Below are positions 1 through 6,722 of a DNA stretch of 16,360 nt, one piece after another. Origin of the DNA: an uncultured Verrucomicrobiota bacterium (GTDB taxonomy: Bacteria > Verrucomicrobiota > Verrucomicrobiia > Chthoniobacterales > SZAS-18); the NCBI GenBank assembly GCA_937873255.1, contig CALMVM010000239.1, forward strand, positions 1 through 16,360, read 5' to 3'. The position numbers and the translations under genes are program-made. Each line of letters opens with the position of its first letter. Within the stretch, counting starts at the first letter, position 1. The notes below the pieces were generated by a model. It ran no database searches, had not been told where the DNA came from, and was given only the letters and a program-made list of their open reading frames with translations.

Positions 1-632
1 GTTTCCAGGTCGCGCATTTCACCGACGAGGATGATGTCCGGGTCTTCGCGGAGCGCGCCTCGGAGGGCTGCCGCGAACGACTTCGTGTGCACGCCCACCT
101 CGCGGTGGTTGACCAGCGACTGCTGGCTCTTGTGGACGAATTCGATGGGGTCCTCGACCGTGATGATGTGGTCCTGCCGGTGGAGGTTGGCGTAATCGAT
201 CATCGCGGCCAGCGTGGTCGATTTGCCGGAACCGGTCGGGCCGGTCACGAGCACCAGACCTTTTTTGAGGAGCGGGAAGCGTTTCAACACTGGCGGCAAC
301 CCGAGGTCGTCGCAGGTGAGCACCTTGCTCGGGATGAGCCGGAAAACGGCGGCGATGCCGTATTTCTGGTTGAGGAAGTTGGCGCGGTAGCGCGCGACGC
401 CGGGGATCTCGTAGCCGAAGTCCACGTCGCCCGTCTCCTCGAAGATTTTGATCTTCATCTCCGGTGCGATCTCGTAGACCATCGACTGAAGTTCGTCGTT
501 GGTCAGCGGCGGGTAATCCACGCGGATGAGGTCGCCGTTGATGCGCAGCATCGGCGGGTTGCTCGTGGAAAGATGGAGGTCCGAGGCTTTTTGCTCGGAC
601 ATCAGTTTAAAGAAAGCGTCGATCCTGGCCAT
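1..632 (-). CDS. pilT: Type IV pilus retraction ATPase PilT (3' end outside the window)
   Basis: This gene encodes the hexameric cytoplasmic ATPase that disassembles type IV pili and drives twitching motility. The 210 visible residues begin MARIDAFFKLMSEQKASDLH and follow known PilT proteins closely. Residues 80-104 form the PGVARYR and VFRLIPSKV region. The Walker A motif GPTGSGKST is at residues 131-139, an Asp box (TVEDPIEF) at about 158-165, and the Walker B region DIILVGEMRD at 199-208. The C-terminal part, including the AIRNLIRE-type motif, lies beyond the left edge, so completeness cannot be judged. ATG at 632 was chosen because it gives the usual PilT N-terminus. No Shine-Dalgarno sequence precedes it. 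The family call is firm; PilU, the close paralogue, is the only alternative. A receiver-domain regulator lies about 2 kb upstream on the same strand and could belong to the same motility system, but that link is inference. Confidence 0.93.
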   Translation of the reverse strand, partial: MARIDAFFKLMSEQKASDLHLSTSNPPMLRINGDLIRVDYPPLTNDELQSMVYEIAPEMKIKIFEETGDVDFGYEIPGVARYRANFLNQKYGIAAVFRLIPSKVLTCDDLGLPPVLKRFPLLKKGLVLVTGPTGSGKSTTLAAMIDYANLHRQDHIITVEDPIEFVHKSQQSLVNHREVGVHTKSFAAALRGALREDPDIILVGEMRDLE

Positions 633-720
633 GGTCGTCGGAAAGCGAAGGGCTGGACGATGAAAGTAGCTGGATTGATGCCAAGCGCGTCACCGCAAAC
701 CATTCTTCCGGCGGCGGAAT

Positions 721-833
721 GCCTCTCGCAAAGGACGCAAAGGCCGCGAAGGCAAGCAGCAAGAGGCAGAAAACAGAAGTTTCCCCCTTCTTTTCCTCCG
801 TCCTTTGCGGCCTTCGCGGTCTTCGCGAGAGGC
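721..833. repeat. Inverted repeat built from 9-bp CGCAAAGGN units
   Basis: The left arm (721-753) and right arm (800-833) are imperfect reverse complements of each other, with a 46-base spacer. Each arm contains tandem 9-mers: CGCAAAGGA, CGCAAAGGC and CGCGAAGGC in the left arm, with the complementary series in the right. Both arms end in the same GCCTCTCG / CGAGAGGC tips. It fills most of the 212-base gap between the beta-barrel gene and pilT. A long stem-loop of this kind could stop transcription or stabilise the 3' end of the beta-barrel mRNA, but there is no clear T-run. It may be one copy of a dispersed repeat family. Confidence 0.7.
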
Positions 834-844
834 TTCTCTGGCAG

Positions 845-1927
845 TCAGAATTTTACCGAGAATCCCGCCCGTACCCGGTAGCTCGGCACGACCTGGAAGG
901 AGGTGTTGTCGATAAGCACGGGCAGATCCGCGCCGATCTCGGCGATGAACCGACTCCCGACCCCCGCCAGCACGCGCGGGCCGACGTAAAGCGCCGTCGC
1001 GCCGGTATCCTCCTCGATCTCACCGCGAAAGGTGTCGCGGTTTTTGTGTTCCCCGCTGACCACGAATTGTGCCCCGAGCGTCACCGGACCGAGTTTTCCG
1101 AAATCTCTGCCTTGCAGCAGGAAACAGCCCGGTCCCACGTCGAACGACACGTCATTCGCATAGCGGTAATCGTACGCGCCCGTCGTGCGAACGGTGTATT
1201 GCGCGTTCGCCTGGAAAAACCCTGCTTTGTATCGGGCGAACAACCCCGCGCCGAACACCGCGTCGTACGATCCGCTGCCGAGCGTCAGGTCGTGACCATG
1301 GATGCCGCTGGGTGTGACCCCTTCGATTTCGACCTCATTGAACTCTTCCTTGATGCGGCCCGCGCTGCCGGTGGGGAACTTGACGCCGGCGATCAGGTTC
1401 AGCGAAAAGGTGAAATCCTTTTGCCGATGGATCAGGCCGGGCGGCGGGTTGGCTTTGCCGCCGTCCTTCGCATCGGCGGGAGCGTTCGACGCGGGCGAGC
1501 GGAGGTCGGTCTCCCTGTGAAACGCGACGAAATTGAACAACAGCGACATGTCCCCGAGCCCGTTGACGCTGCCGCGTTCGTTGACGAAACCCTCGGGGCG
1601 TTTGTACTCGCGGTCGATCAACGGGGCGTTGATCTGCACGCCGAAGCGGTCGTTGAAGTTGTAGCCGCCGATGACCTGGGTGATCGAGCTTTGCTCGTAT
1701 TGGTCGGCGACGTTGGGAACTTCCCGGCCGCTGAATTTGGTGGTGCCGAAGAACGTGTATTGCTCGGCGGCGGCGAGGTAAAAACCGCCTTGCCGTGGAT
1801 GGAGCGGCTCGGAGTTGAGTTCCTGGTTGGGAGTGTAGCAACCGCACACGTCGCAGGCGTGCGAGGTGATCGGTGTGAGAGTGGCGAGGAGGAGGATCAG
1901 CGAGTGTAAGAAACGAAAGGTTTTCAT
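845..1927 (-). CDS. Outer-membrane beta-barrel protein with N-terminal CxxCxC motif
   Basis: The 360-residue product begins with a signal peptide (MKTFRFLHSLILLLATLTPI...TSHA) whose likely cleavage after residue 24 places Cys25 at or near the mature N-terminus. The motif CDVCGC (Cys25, Cys28, Cys30) follows at once and could bind a metal. The rest is rich in alternating aromatic and small residues with glycine turns, for example GGFYLAAAEQYTFFG and AVFGAGLFARYKAGFFQANA. It ends in Phe (FSVKF), the usual terminal residue for Bam-assembled outer-membrane barrels. I do not recognise a named family beyond transporter-like or porin-like beta-barrel proteins. ATG at 1927 gives the signal peptide directly and is preceded by a pyrimidine-rich stretch. 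The cargo is unknown. The Cys motif and the nearby HPCELC protein hint at metal handling, which is inference only. Confidence 0.72.
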   Translation of the reverse strand: MKTFRFLHSLILLLATLTPITSHACDVCGCYTPNQELNSEPLHPRQGGFYLAAAEQYTFFGTTKFSGREVPNVADQYEQSSITQVIGGYNFNDRFGVQINAPLIDREYKRPEGFVNERGSVNGLGDMSLLFNFVAFHRETDLRSPASNAPADAKDGGKANPPPGLIHRQKDFTFSLNLIAGVKFPTGSAGRIKEEFNEVEIEGVTPSGIHGHDLTLGSGSYDAVFGAGLFARYKAGFFQANAQYTVRTTGAYDYRYANDVSFDVGPGCFLLQGRDFGKLGPVTLGAQFVVSGEHKNRDTFRGEIEEDTGATALYVGPRVLAGVGSRFIAEIGADLPVLIDNTSFQVVPSYRVRAGFSVKF

Positions 1928-2022
1928 GAGAGAAAGAAAGAGATACGGTAAAGGGTTGGCACAGCGCGAAGGCGGCGCACATTCTGGACAAGCCGCAACA
2001 GTGGCCGGTCGTTCTGGCAGTT

Positions 2023-2130
2023 GGTAGGGATGGCTCTCCGAGCCGTCCGTGGATTTCTCCGACGAGGCGCTTCGGGCGCACGGAGATCATCCAAGCCAAT
2101 CAATGGTCGGCTCGGAGAGCCATCCCTACC
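2023..2130. repeat. REPIN-like element, copy 1
   Basis: Perfect 23-bp inverted arms lie at 2023-2045 and 2108-2130, with a 62-base middle. Each arm carries the core GGCTC-TCC-GAGCC (or its complement), a 5-bp hairpin with a 3-base loop. In the left arm this extends to a 9-bp stem with one G-U pair. The same 23-bp arms recur exactly at 6508-6530 and 6602-6624. A conserved tail (gcctgcggcg followed by an A-rich stretch) lies just outside the right arm in both copies. The copy sits between two minus-strand genes, 23 bases past the stop of the upstream one (2154). It resembles REPIN or MITE-type non-autonomous elements; no RAYT-type transposase is in the window. Confidence 0.85.
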
Positions 2131-2153
2131 TTGTTTGGCTCGCCTGCGGCGAA

Positions 2154-2582
2154 TTAGCCCCCGCGCGGCGGCGGGGTGGGGGGCGCGTCGAGCAACCGCC
2201 CCTCCGAAAATGCCGCCGGAACCACGGCGGCGACGACCTCCGACGGAAACCTCACGCGCCATGCCGCCACCGGCAGCACCGCCGCCAGCTTGATCTTACC
2301 GAGGCCTTCTTCCTTGGCGGGACGCTGGCGCTCGTCGTGTCGTTCTTTCTCAGCCCCGGCCTGAATCCGGCGGCACAACTCGCACGGATGCTCGCCGTCG
2401 AAAGTCTGCGCGAGCCCTTGCCCGACGCTGCCGGTCTTCACCGTATAATCGACCGTCATCCGCGCCCACGCGAACGTTTGCAGCGCCACCCACGGCCCGC
2501 CGCCGATCACGGCGCACGCCGCGAGGCTGCACGAGAGTAGAAGAACCCGGGCGGCGACACGCACACGTTTGTCTTGAGGCAT
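2154..2582 (-). CDS. Small membrane-anchored protein with HPCELC motif, function unknown
   Basis: The 142-residue product starts MPQDKRVRVAARVLLLSCSL and has one hydrophobic segment at about residues 9-35, either a membrane anchor or an uncleaved signal. The conserved-looking stretch DYTVKTGS...QTFDGEHPCELC follows at about 45-70, with Cys67 and Cys70 forming a CxxC pair. A charged, Lys/Glu-rich part (about 72-95) comes next, and the protein ends in a proline-rich tail (PPTPPPRGG). I recall similar short proteins with an F-D-G-x-H-P-C-x-L-C signature in Verrucomicrobiota, without an assigned function. The CxxC pair suggests metal binding or redox chemistry, but this is inference. It lies 29 bases downstream of the response regulator on the same strand, so the two may be co-transcribed. 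The leader has no Shine-Dalgarno sequence. Confidence 0.65.
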   Translation of the reverse strand: MPQDKRVRVAARVLLLSCSLAACAVIGGGPWVALQTFAWARMTVDYTVKTGSVGQGLAQTFDGEHPCELCRRIQAGAEKERHDERQRPAKEEGLGKIKLAAVLPVAAWRVRFPSEVVAAVVPAAFSEGRLLDAPPTPPPRGG

Positions 2583-2611
2583 CCCGGCACCGTGCGCAAG
2601 AAAAACCGCGC

Positions 2612-3358
2612 TCAGTCTTTCGGCACACTTCCCGAAGGCGGCCGGTGCGCGAGCACCTGCCCGATCTGGCGCACGAATTTTTCCCGCTCCGACGGCTTCG
2701 GCAAAAACCCTTTCAGACCCTGCCCGAGCATCTGGTTGACCTTCGCCGGCTCCGTGAACCCGCCCGTCAGCACCGCCGCCACCTTCGGGTTGATCGCCTG
2801 CATCTCGTCGAAAATCAGGTCGCCGTTCATCCCCGGCATGTTGAAATCGAGCACCACGAGGTCAATCGCCGCCCACAACCGCGCGTAGATCGAAATGGCC
2901 TCGAAGGCATCGCGCACGCTCAACACCCGGTAGTCCTCTTCGGTGAGGATGCGTTCGATTTCAGCCAGCGTCACCGGATCGTGGTCGGCGATGAGCACGG
3001 CCTCGCGCATCCCGGTCGGGTTGGCCATGTAGATTTGCTGCTGGTTCGTCGGCGGCTGGTAGATCGTCGGCGGCGCGGGCGGCTCGGGTTCGAGCGTTTT
3101 GCGGGCCTCTTCCTCGGCGGCCTGCCGGGTAGTTTCCCTCGCCTCGTCGATGGCTTCCTCGATCCGCGCGAGCGCCTTGGAATTGATCAAACGGGCGTCG
3201 CGCACGCCAGCGACGATCTGGTCCAGCAAACCCTCAATTTGCGCGTCCTGGCGATTGAGCAGATCGGGGTACTCACGGAAATCGGCCATTCCGCGCAACA
3301 GGTCGTCGGTCTGATTGAGCGCGACCTTCAGCCAATCCAATTCCTCGGGTGAGAGCAT
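2612..3358 (-). CDS. Response regulator with N-terminal helical region and C-terminal receiver domain
   Basis: The 248-residue protein has an acidic, probably coiled-coil N-terminal half (residues 1-95, with AEEEARKTLEPEP near its end), a Pro/Gln-rich linker (about 95-112), and a CheY-like receiver domain (about 119-240). Receiver landmarks are present: the acidic pair Asp125 and Asp127 in LIADHD, the phospho-acceptor Asp171 in VVLDFNMPGMNG, Thr198 in LTGG, and Lys221 in FLPKP. No DNA-binding or enzymatic output domain is present, so it probably acts by protein contact, with the N-terminal helices as the likely partner surface. I chose ATG at 3358. An in-frame TTG at 3379 would add seven residues. 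No histidine kinase is in the window. A role with the nearby pilus motor is possible but not shown. Confidence 0.82.
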   Translation of the reverse strand: MLSPEELDWLKVALNQTDDLLRGMADFREYPDLLNRQDAQIEGLLDQIVAGVRDARLINSKALARIEEAIDEARETTRQAAEEEARKTLEPEPPAPPTIYQPPTNQQQIYMANPTGMREAVLIADHDPVTLAEIERILTEEDYRVLSVRDAFEAISIYARLWAAIDLVVLDFNMPGMNGDLIFDEMQAINPKVAAVLTGGFTEPAKVNQMLGQGLKGFLPKPSEREKFVRQIGQVLAHRPPSGSVPKD

Positions 3359-3404
3359 AGGCAAAAGGGAGAACCGCAAGATAACCGCGCGGTTGCGCGC
3401 GCGC

Positions 3405-3872
3405 TCAAGAAATTTCCAATCCGAAGAAATCCCGGAACACCTGCCGATAGACCTCGTGCTTCATTTCCGGTAGCCAGGCGAGTTTGTAGTTGGCCGGGTC
3501 GATCCAGCGCACCGCGCGAAATTCCGGGTGGGGCGTGCGGACGTTGATCCTATCGACCGGGGCGAGCAGACGCAGCCGGAAATAATGCTGTTCCTGCCCG
3601 CGATACCCCTGTTTGGTTCGCCCCGGTGGAAAAAGATAACGGTACGGCCCGCGCCGCTCGCCCACCTCGTAATCACCGGCTTCGAGCGAAAGCTCCTCGC
3701 GCAGTTCGCGCGGCAGACCCTCTTCCGGGGTTTCGTGTGGGTCGAGCCCGCCCTGCGGAAGTTGCCAGGAATCACGCTGGTCGACCCGCTCGCCGACCAG
3801 AATCCGGCCGGCCGGGTCCACGAGGATCGCCGCGACGTTGGGCCGATAGATTTTCGCGTCGGTGGCTTTCAC
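3405..3872 (-). CDS. rppH: RppH/NudH-like Nudix hydrolase
   Basis: This protein matches RNA pyrophosphohydrolase, which removes pyrophosphate from the 5' end of mRNA, or a dinucleoside polyphosphate hydrolase of the same subfamily. The Nudix box is GGLDPHETPEEGLP followed by RELREELS. It fits G-x5-E-x7-R-E-U-x-E-E-x-G-U except that Ser replaces the last Gly. Flanking RppH-type features are YRPNVAAILV, SWQLPQGG, and a C-terminal EFRAVRWID...FRDFF region. GTG at 3872 gives MKATDAKIYRPN and 155 residues, close to the usual N-terminus. A TTG at 3914 would give 169 residues with an unlikely Arg-rich extension, so the start is uncertain. The response regulator begins 46 bases downstream on the same strand. 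The subfamily is fairly sure; the exact substrate is not. Confidence 0.85.
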   Translation of the reverse strand: MKATDAKIYRPNVAAILVDPAGRILVGERVDQRDSWQLPQGGLDPHETPEEGLPRELREELSLEAGDYEVGERRGPYRYLFPPGRTKQGYRGQEQHYFRLRLLAPVDRINVRTPHPEFRAVRWIDPANYKLAWLPEMKHEVYRQVFRDFFGLEIS

Positions 3873-3992
3873 GAAAAACAACCGGCGCGCGAGCGGACCC
3901 GGCCGCCTTCTCAACCTTTGGGCAAAGGAGGCGAAGGAACGAGCCTATCGGTCCACCGGCGCGCCGGCAGAAAAAATGAACCAGCGAACGCC

Positions 3993-4142
3993 TTACTTGG
4001 CCTGGACGCTGACGTAGGCGACCTGCTTGGACGGGTCGACCTTGGTCGTGCTGGTGTGGTGGATGCTGCCGCTGGCGGTGCAGCCGACGTTGAGCAGACC
4101 GGCGACGGCAACGACGAAGGACAGAGCGATGAGTTTCTTCAT
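3993..4142 (-). CDS. Very small lipoprotein, 49 residues
   Basis: The product starts MKKLIALSFVVAVAGLLNVG and continues with Cys21, a signal sequence followed by a possible lipidation cysteine. The lipobox NVGC is weak because Asn stands at -3 where Leu is usual, so ordinary secretion is an alternative. The mature part is only 29 residues, rich in Ser, Thr, His and Val, and ends QVAYVSVQAK. It is reminiscent of small entericidin-like or osmotically induced bacterial lipoproteins in size and build, but no family is recognised. ATG at 4142 is the only sensible start. The gene stands 128 bases from ugd and 120 bases from the Nudix gene on the same strand. Confidence 0.62.
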   Translation of the reverse strand: MKKLIALSFVVAVAGLLNVGCTASGSIHHTSTTKVDPSKQVAYVSVQAK

Positions 4143-4270
4143 GGGAATAGGTGTGTTGATGACTTGTTCTCGGATGGCCCGCCCCGTTGCCGGACTGCGC
4201 GAGGGACGGTCGTTGAAAAAGCAATCGTCGCCGCCGAAAGCGCCGGACTTATGCCGCGCGCGGAAAATTG

Positions 4271-5590
4271 TCAGCCCTTGCCCGCGCCGGGCCGCCCGAT
4301 GCTGCGGTAATGGAAGCCGAGATGGTTCATCGTCTCGGGGTTGAGCAGGTTGCGCCCGTCGAAGACCATCGGCGAGGCCATTGCTTCCTTGAGGTGCGAG
4401 AGGTCCACCTGCGCGAACTCGTGCCATTCCGTGGCGATGACGAGCGCCTCGGCCCCCTGCGCCGCCTCCAGCGCGGAATCGACCAGCTTGGCCTCGGGGA
4501 TGAGCTTGAAGTTGCGCACGTTGTCCATGCCCTTGGGGTCGTAGGCGGTGACGTGGGCTCCCTCCTTGATGAGTTCGGCGATGAGGTCGATGGACACGGA
4601 AGAGCGGATGTCGTCGGTGTCGCCCTTGAAGGTCAGTCCCCAGACGGCGATTTTTTTGTCGCGCAAGATCCAGAGCGTGTCGCGCATGGCCTTGAGGAAG
4701 CGTTCGCGCTGGCTCTGGTTGATGCGCTGGACCTCCTTGAGCAGCGTGAAGGGCACGCCGAGCTGTTCGCTGATGGCGATGAAGGCGGCGATGTCCTTCG
4801 GAAAACACGAACCGCCGTAGCCCAAGCCGGCATTGAGGAAGTTGCGCCCGATGCGCTTGTCCATGCCGATGCCGTCGGCGACTTTTTCCACGTCCGCGCC
4901 GCTGGCCTCGCAGATGGCGCTGACGGCGTTGATGTAGCTGATCTTGAGCGCCAGGAAACTGTTGGCGGCGTGCTTGATGAGTTCGGCCGAGTTGATGTCG
5001 GTCACGAGGATCGGCGCCATGAAGGGCTGGTAGAGCTTTTGCATGAGCGCCAGCGCCCGGTCGCTCTTGGAGCCGACGACGATGCGGTCGGGCTTCATGA
5101 GGTCGGACACGGCGCAGCCCTCGCGCAGGAACTCGGGGTTGCTGACCACGTCGAACTCCGCGCCCTTCTGGCCGTAGCGTTTGATCGTCTCGGCCACCTT
5201 GTCGCCGGTCTTGACGGGCACGGTGCTCTTGTCCACGACCACGCGGTATTGGCCGGGCTTGAGCACGGCGGCGATGTCGCGGGCGACGCGCTCGATGTAG
5301 CTCAGGTCCACGCTGCCGTCGGCCTGCGGGGGCGTGGGCACGGCGATGAAGACGACCTCCGAGTGATCCACGCCGTCCTCGGTGCTGTTGGTGAAGCGCA
5401 GGCGGCCGGCGGCGACGTTGCGCTGGATAACCTCTTCCAACCCCGGCTCGTAGATCGGGATGTGGCCGGCCTGGAGAGCCTCGATTTTTTGCGGGTTGTT
5501 ATCGACGCAAACGACGTGGTGGCCCACGTCGGCGAAACACGCCCCGCTGACCAACCCGACGTAGCCGCTGCCAATGATTGAAAGGTCCAT
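4271..5590 (-). CDS. ugd: UDP-glucose 6-dehydrogenase
   Basis: This enzyme oxidises UDP-glucose to UDP-glucuronate with two NAD+, supplying uronic acid for capsule, exopolysaccharide or LPS. The 439-residue protein has every hallmark. The NAD-binding GSGYVG is at residues 7-12 and the VPTPP motif at 84-88. DKSTVPVKTG is at 120-129, NPEFLREG at 151-158, and the Lys206 region LIKHAANSFLALK follows. Catalytic Cys262 lies in GYGGSCFPKD, and WGLTFKGDTDDIRSS is at 317-331. I took ATG at 5590 because it begins right at the Rossmann fold (MDLSIIGSGYVG); longer in-frame reading upstream is not homologous. There is no Shine-Dalgarno sequence. It is divergent from the FKBP gene across a 203-base gap. 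The glycosyltransferase at 6723 may use the same pathway. Confidence 0.96.
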   Translation of the reverse strand: MDLSIIGSGYVGLVSGACFADVGHHVVCVDNNPQKIEALQAGHIPIYEPGLEEVIQRNVAAGRLRFTNSTEDGVDHSEVVFIAVPTPPQADGSVDLSYIERVARDIAAVLKPGQYRVVVDKSTVPVKTGDKVAETIKRYGQKGAEFDVVSNPEFLREGCAVSDLMKPDRIVVGSKSDRALALMQKLYQPFMAPILVTDINSAELIKHAANSFLALKISYINAVSAICEASGADVEKVADGIGMDKRIGRNFLNAGLGYGGSCFPKDIAAFIAISEQLGVPFTLLKEVQRINQSQRERFLKAMRDTLWILRDKKIAVWGLTFKGDTDDIRSSVSIDLIAELIKEGAHVTAYDPKGMDNVRNFKLIPEAKLVDSALEAAQGAEALVIATEWHEFAQVDLSHLKEAMASPMVFDGRNLLNPETMNHLGFHYRSIGRPGAGKG

Positions 5591-5640
5591 GAAGAATTTG
5601 AGAGATCGTTGTCCGGTCGCAATGGATGCTAGCAATTCCC

Positions 5641-5669
5641 GTTCTAATCGATTCCCAACGCCGCGACAA
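5641..5669 (-). promoter_or_regulatory. Candidate sigma-70-type promoter for ugd
   Basis: Read on the minus strand, TTGTCG (5669-5664) and TAGAAC (5646-5641) are separated by exactly 17 bases, about 50 bases before the ugd ATG. Each hexamer matches four of six consensus positions. The spacing is ideal but the hexamers are moderate, so this is a candidate only. Confidence 0.3.
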
Positions 5670-5707
5670 CCGTGAAAAAAGTCTCCCGCACCGGGGCAGA
5701 CGGCTCT

Positions 5708-5736
5708 TTGACAAACCGGCGGGCCGTGGCTCAATT
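5708..5736 (+). promoter_or_regulatory. Candidate sigma-70-type promoter for the FKBP gene
   Basis: A perfect TTGACA -35 box lies at 5708-5713. With a 17-base spacer the -10 position is TCAATT (5731-5736), which matches only three of six consensus bases. It is 58 bases before the FKBP ATG. The -35 is striking in such GC-rich DNA, but the -10 is weak. Confidence 0.3.
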
Positions 5737-5793
5737 TGGACGGAAAAGACCAAGCCGCCGGTTTTGTCTTCCCATCTCCCAACCCGCACCGCC

Positions 5794-6501
5794 ATGAAAT
5801 CCGTCCTGCCTCTGACCGTCTGTCTGCTTACTGTGGCCGTGGCCGGCGTGGCCCGCGCGCAAGCCCCGAAAACGCAGCGCGAACGCATCGGCTACGCCCT
5901 CGGGGCGGAGATCGGCCAGACCTTCAAATCGCAGGGGGTGGATTTCGACGTGGCGGCGTTCAACGCCGCGATCCGCGACGCGATGTCCGGCGGCCGTCTG
6001 CAGATGACCTCCAGCCAGATTCAGGAGACCATCATGGGCCTGAACAAGAGCAACTCAGTTGGCCCGGCGAAATCTCTGCCGGCGGAATCGACCGGCGCGG
6101 ATAAGAACAAGCGTGAGGGCGACGCGTTCCTGGCCGCCAACCGCGCCAAACCGGGCGTGCAGGCGTTGCCGAGCGGCTTGCAGTACAAGGTCGTGCGCGA
6201 CGGGGCCGGCCCGATGCCGAAGACGGGCGACACGGTGGTCGTCAAATATCGCGGCACGACGCTCGCCGGCACGGAGTTCGACAACAGCGAGAAGCACGGC
6301 GACGGCACCCTGACGGTAAAAGTCTCGCCCGACGCGGTGATCGCCGGGTGGGTGGAGGCCTTGAAGATGATGCGTCCGGGCGCGAAGTGGCAGCTATACA
6401 TTCCCTCGACGCTGGCGTACGGCGACCAGGGCGTGGGCACGGACATCGGACCGGGCTCGACGCTGGTTTTCGACGTGGAACTGCTCTCGGTCAAAAAATA
6501 G
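5794..6501 (+). CDS. Secreted FKBP-type peptidyl-prolyl isomerase (Mip/FkpA-like)
   Basis: The enzyme interconverts cis and trans prolyl bonds and probably assists folding in the periplasm. The 235-residue protein has a clear signal peptide (MKSVLPLTVCLLTVAVAGVA followed by RA) with AxA-type cleavage after residue 22. A helical N-terminal dimerisation region of the FKBP_N type follows (about 27-115, RIGYALGAEIGQ...), then the FKBP domain (about 138-235). Domain landmarks are VKYRGTTLAGTEFDNS, VIAGWVEAL with the pocket Trp, and LAYGDQG with the pocket Tyr. The usual F-x-L-G stretch before VIxGW is replaced by VKVSPDA, so the active-site rim is atypical. ATG at 5794 was chosen because it opens the signal peptide. 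Just seven bases after the stop a REPIN-like element begins, which may form the 3' end of the mRNA. Confidence 0.92.
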   Translation: MKSVLPLTVCLLTVAVAGVARAQAPKTQRERIGYALGAEIGQTFKSQGVDFDVAAFNAAIRDAMSGGRLQMTSSQIQETIMGLNKSNSVGPAKSLPAESTGADKNKREGDAFLAANRAKPGVQALPSGLQYKVVRDGAGPMPKTGDTVVVKYRGTTLAGTEFDNSEKHGDGTLTVKVSPDAVIAGWVEALKMMRPGAKWQLYIPSTLAYGDQGVGTDIGPGSTLVFDVELLSVKK

Positions 6502-6507
6502 ATTCAA

Positions 6508-6624
6508 GGTAGGGATGGCTCTCCGAGCCGGTCCCTAATTTTGGATTGGAATAACCGTGCCTGTCTTTCGACGTTCTCTTTTTCCCAGAGAATCCAGGGG
6601 ACGGCTCGGAGAGCCATCCCTACC
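6508..6624. repeat. REPIN-like element, copy 2
   Basis: Arms at 6508-6530 and 6602-6624 are perfect 23-bp inverted repeats, identical to those of the copy at 2023-2130. The middle part (71 bases) differs in sequence from copy 1. Both arms can fold on their own: GGCTC-TCC-GAGCC in the left, extended on the right by GGGA/TCCC pairs. The conserved outside tail gcctgcggcg appears at about 6635-6644, followed by a small GGCG-TAA-CGCC hairpin. It starts seven bases after the FKBP stop codon, so the repeat could also serve as that gene's 3' hairpin. Confidence 0.87.
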
Positions 6625-6722
6625 ATGTAGAAATGCCTGCGGCGTAACGCCATCCTGGACATCGGTCCCTTTCCAGGGAAGAAATTGCCTTCCATCCCTT
6701 TTTTCCGGCTTCCCGCACCGGC

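Noticed and set aside
719..1909. A 396-codon plus-strand open frame opposite the beta-barrel gene
   Set aside because: The minus-strand reading has a signal peptide, barrel pattern and terminal Phe; the plus-strand reading shows none of this.
3956..3967. 12-base palindrome CCGGCGCGCCGG between the Nudix and lipoprotein genes
   Set aside because: GC palindromes of this length are common in such DNA. It has no T-run in the direction of transcription and no second copy.
4268..5581. A 437-codon plus-strand open frame opposite ugd
   Set aside because: It is a shadow of the strongly conserved UDP-glucose dehydrogenase; its His/Asp/Val-rich translation has no domain.
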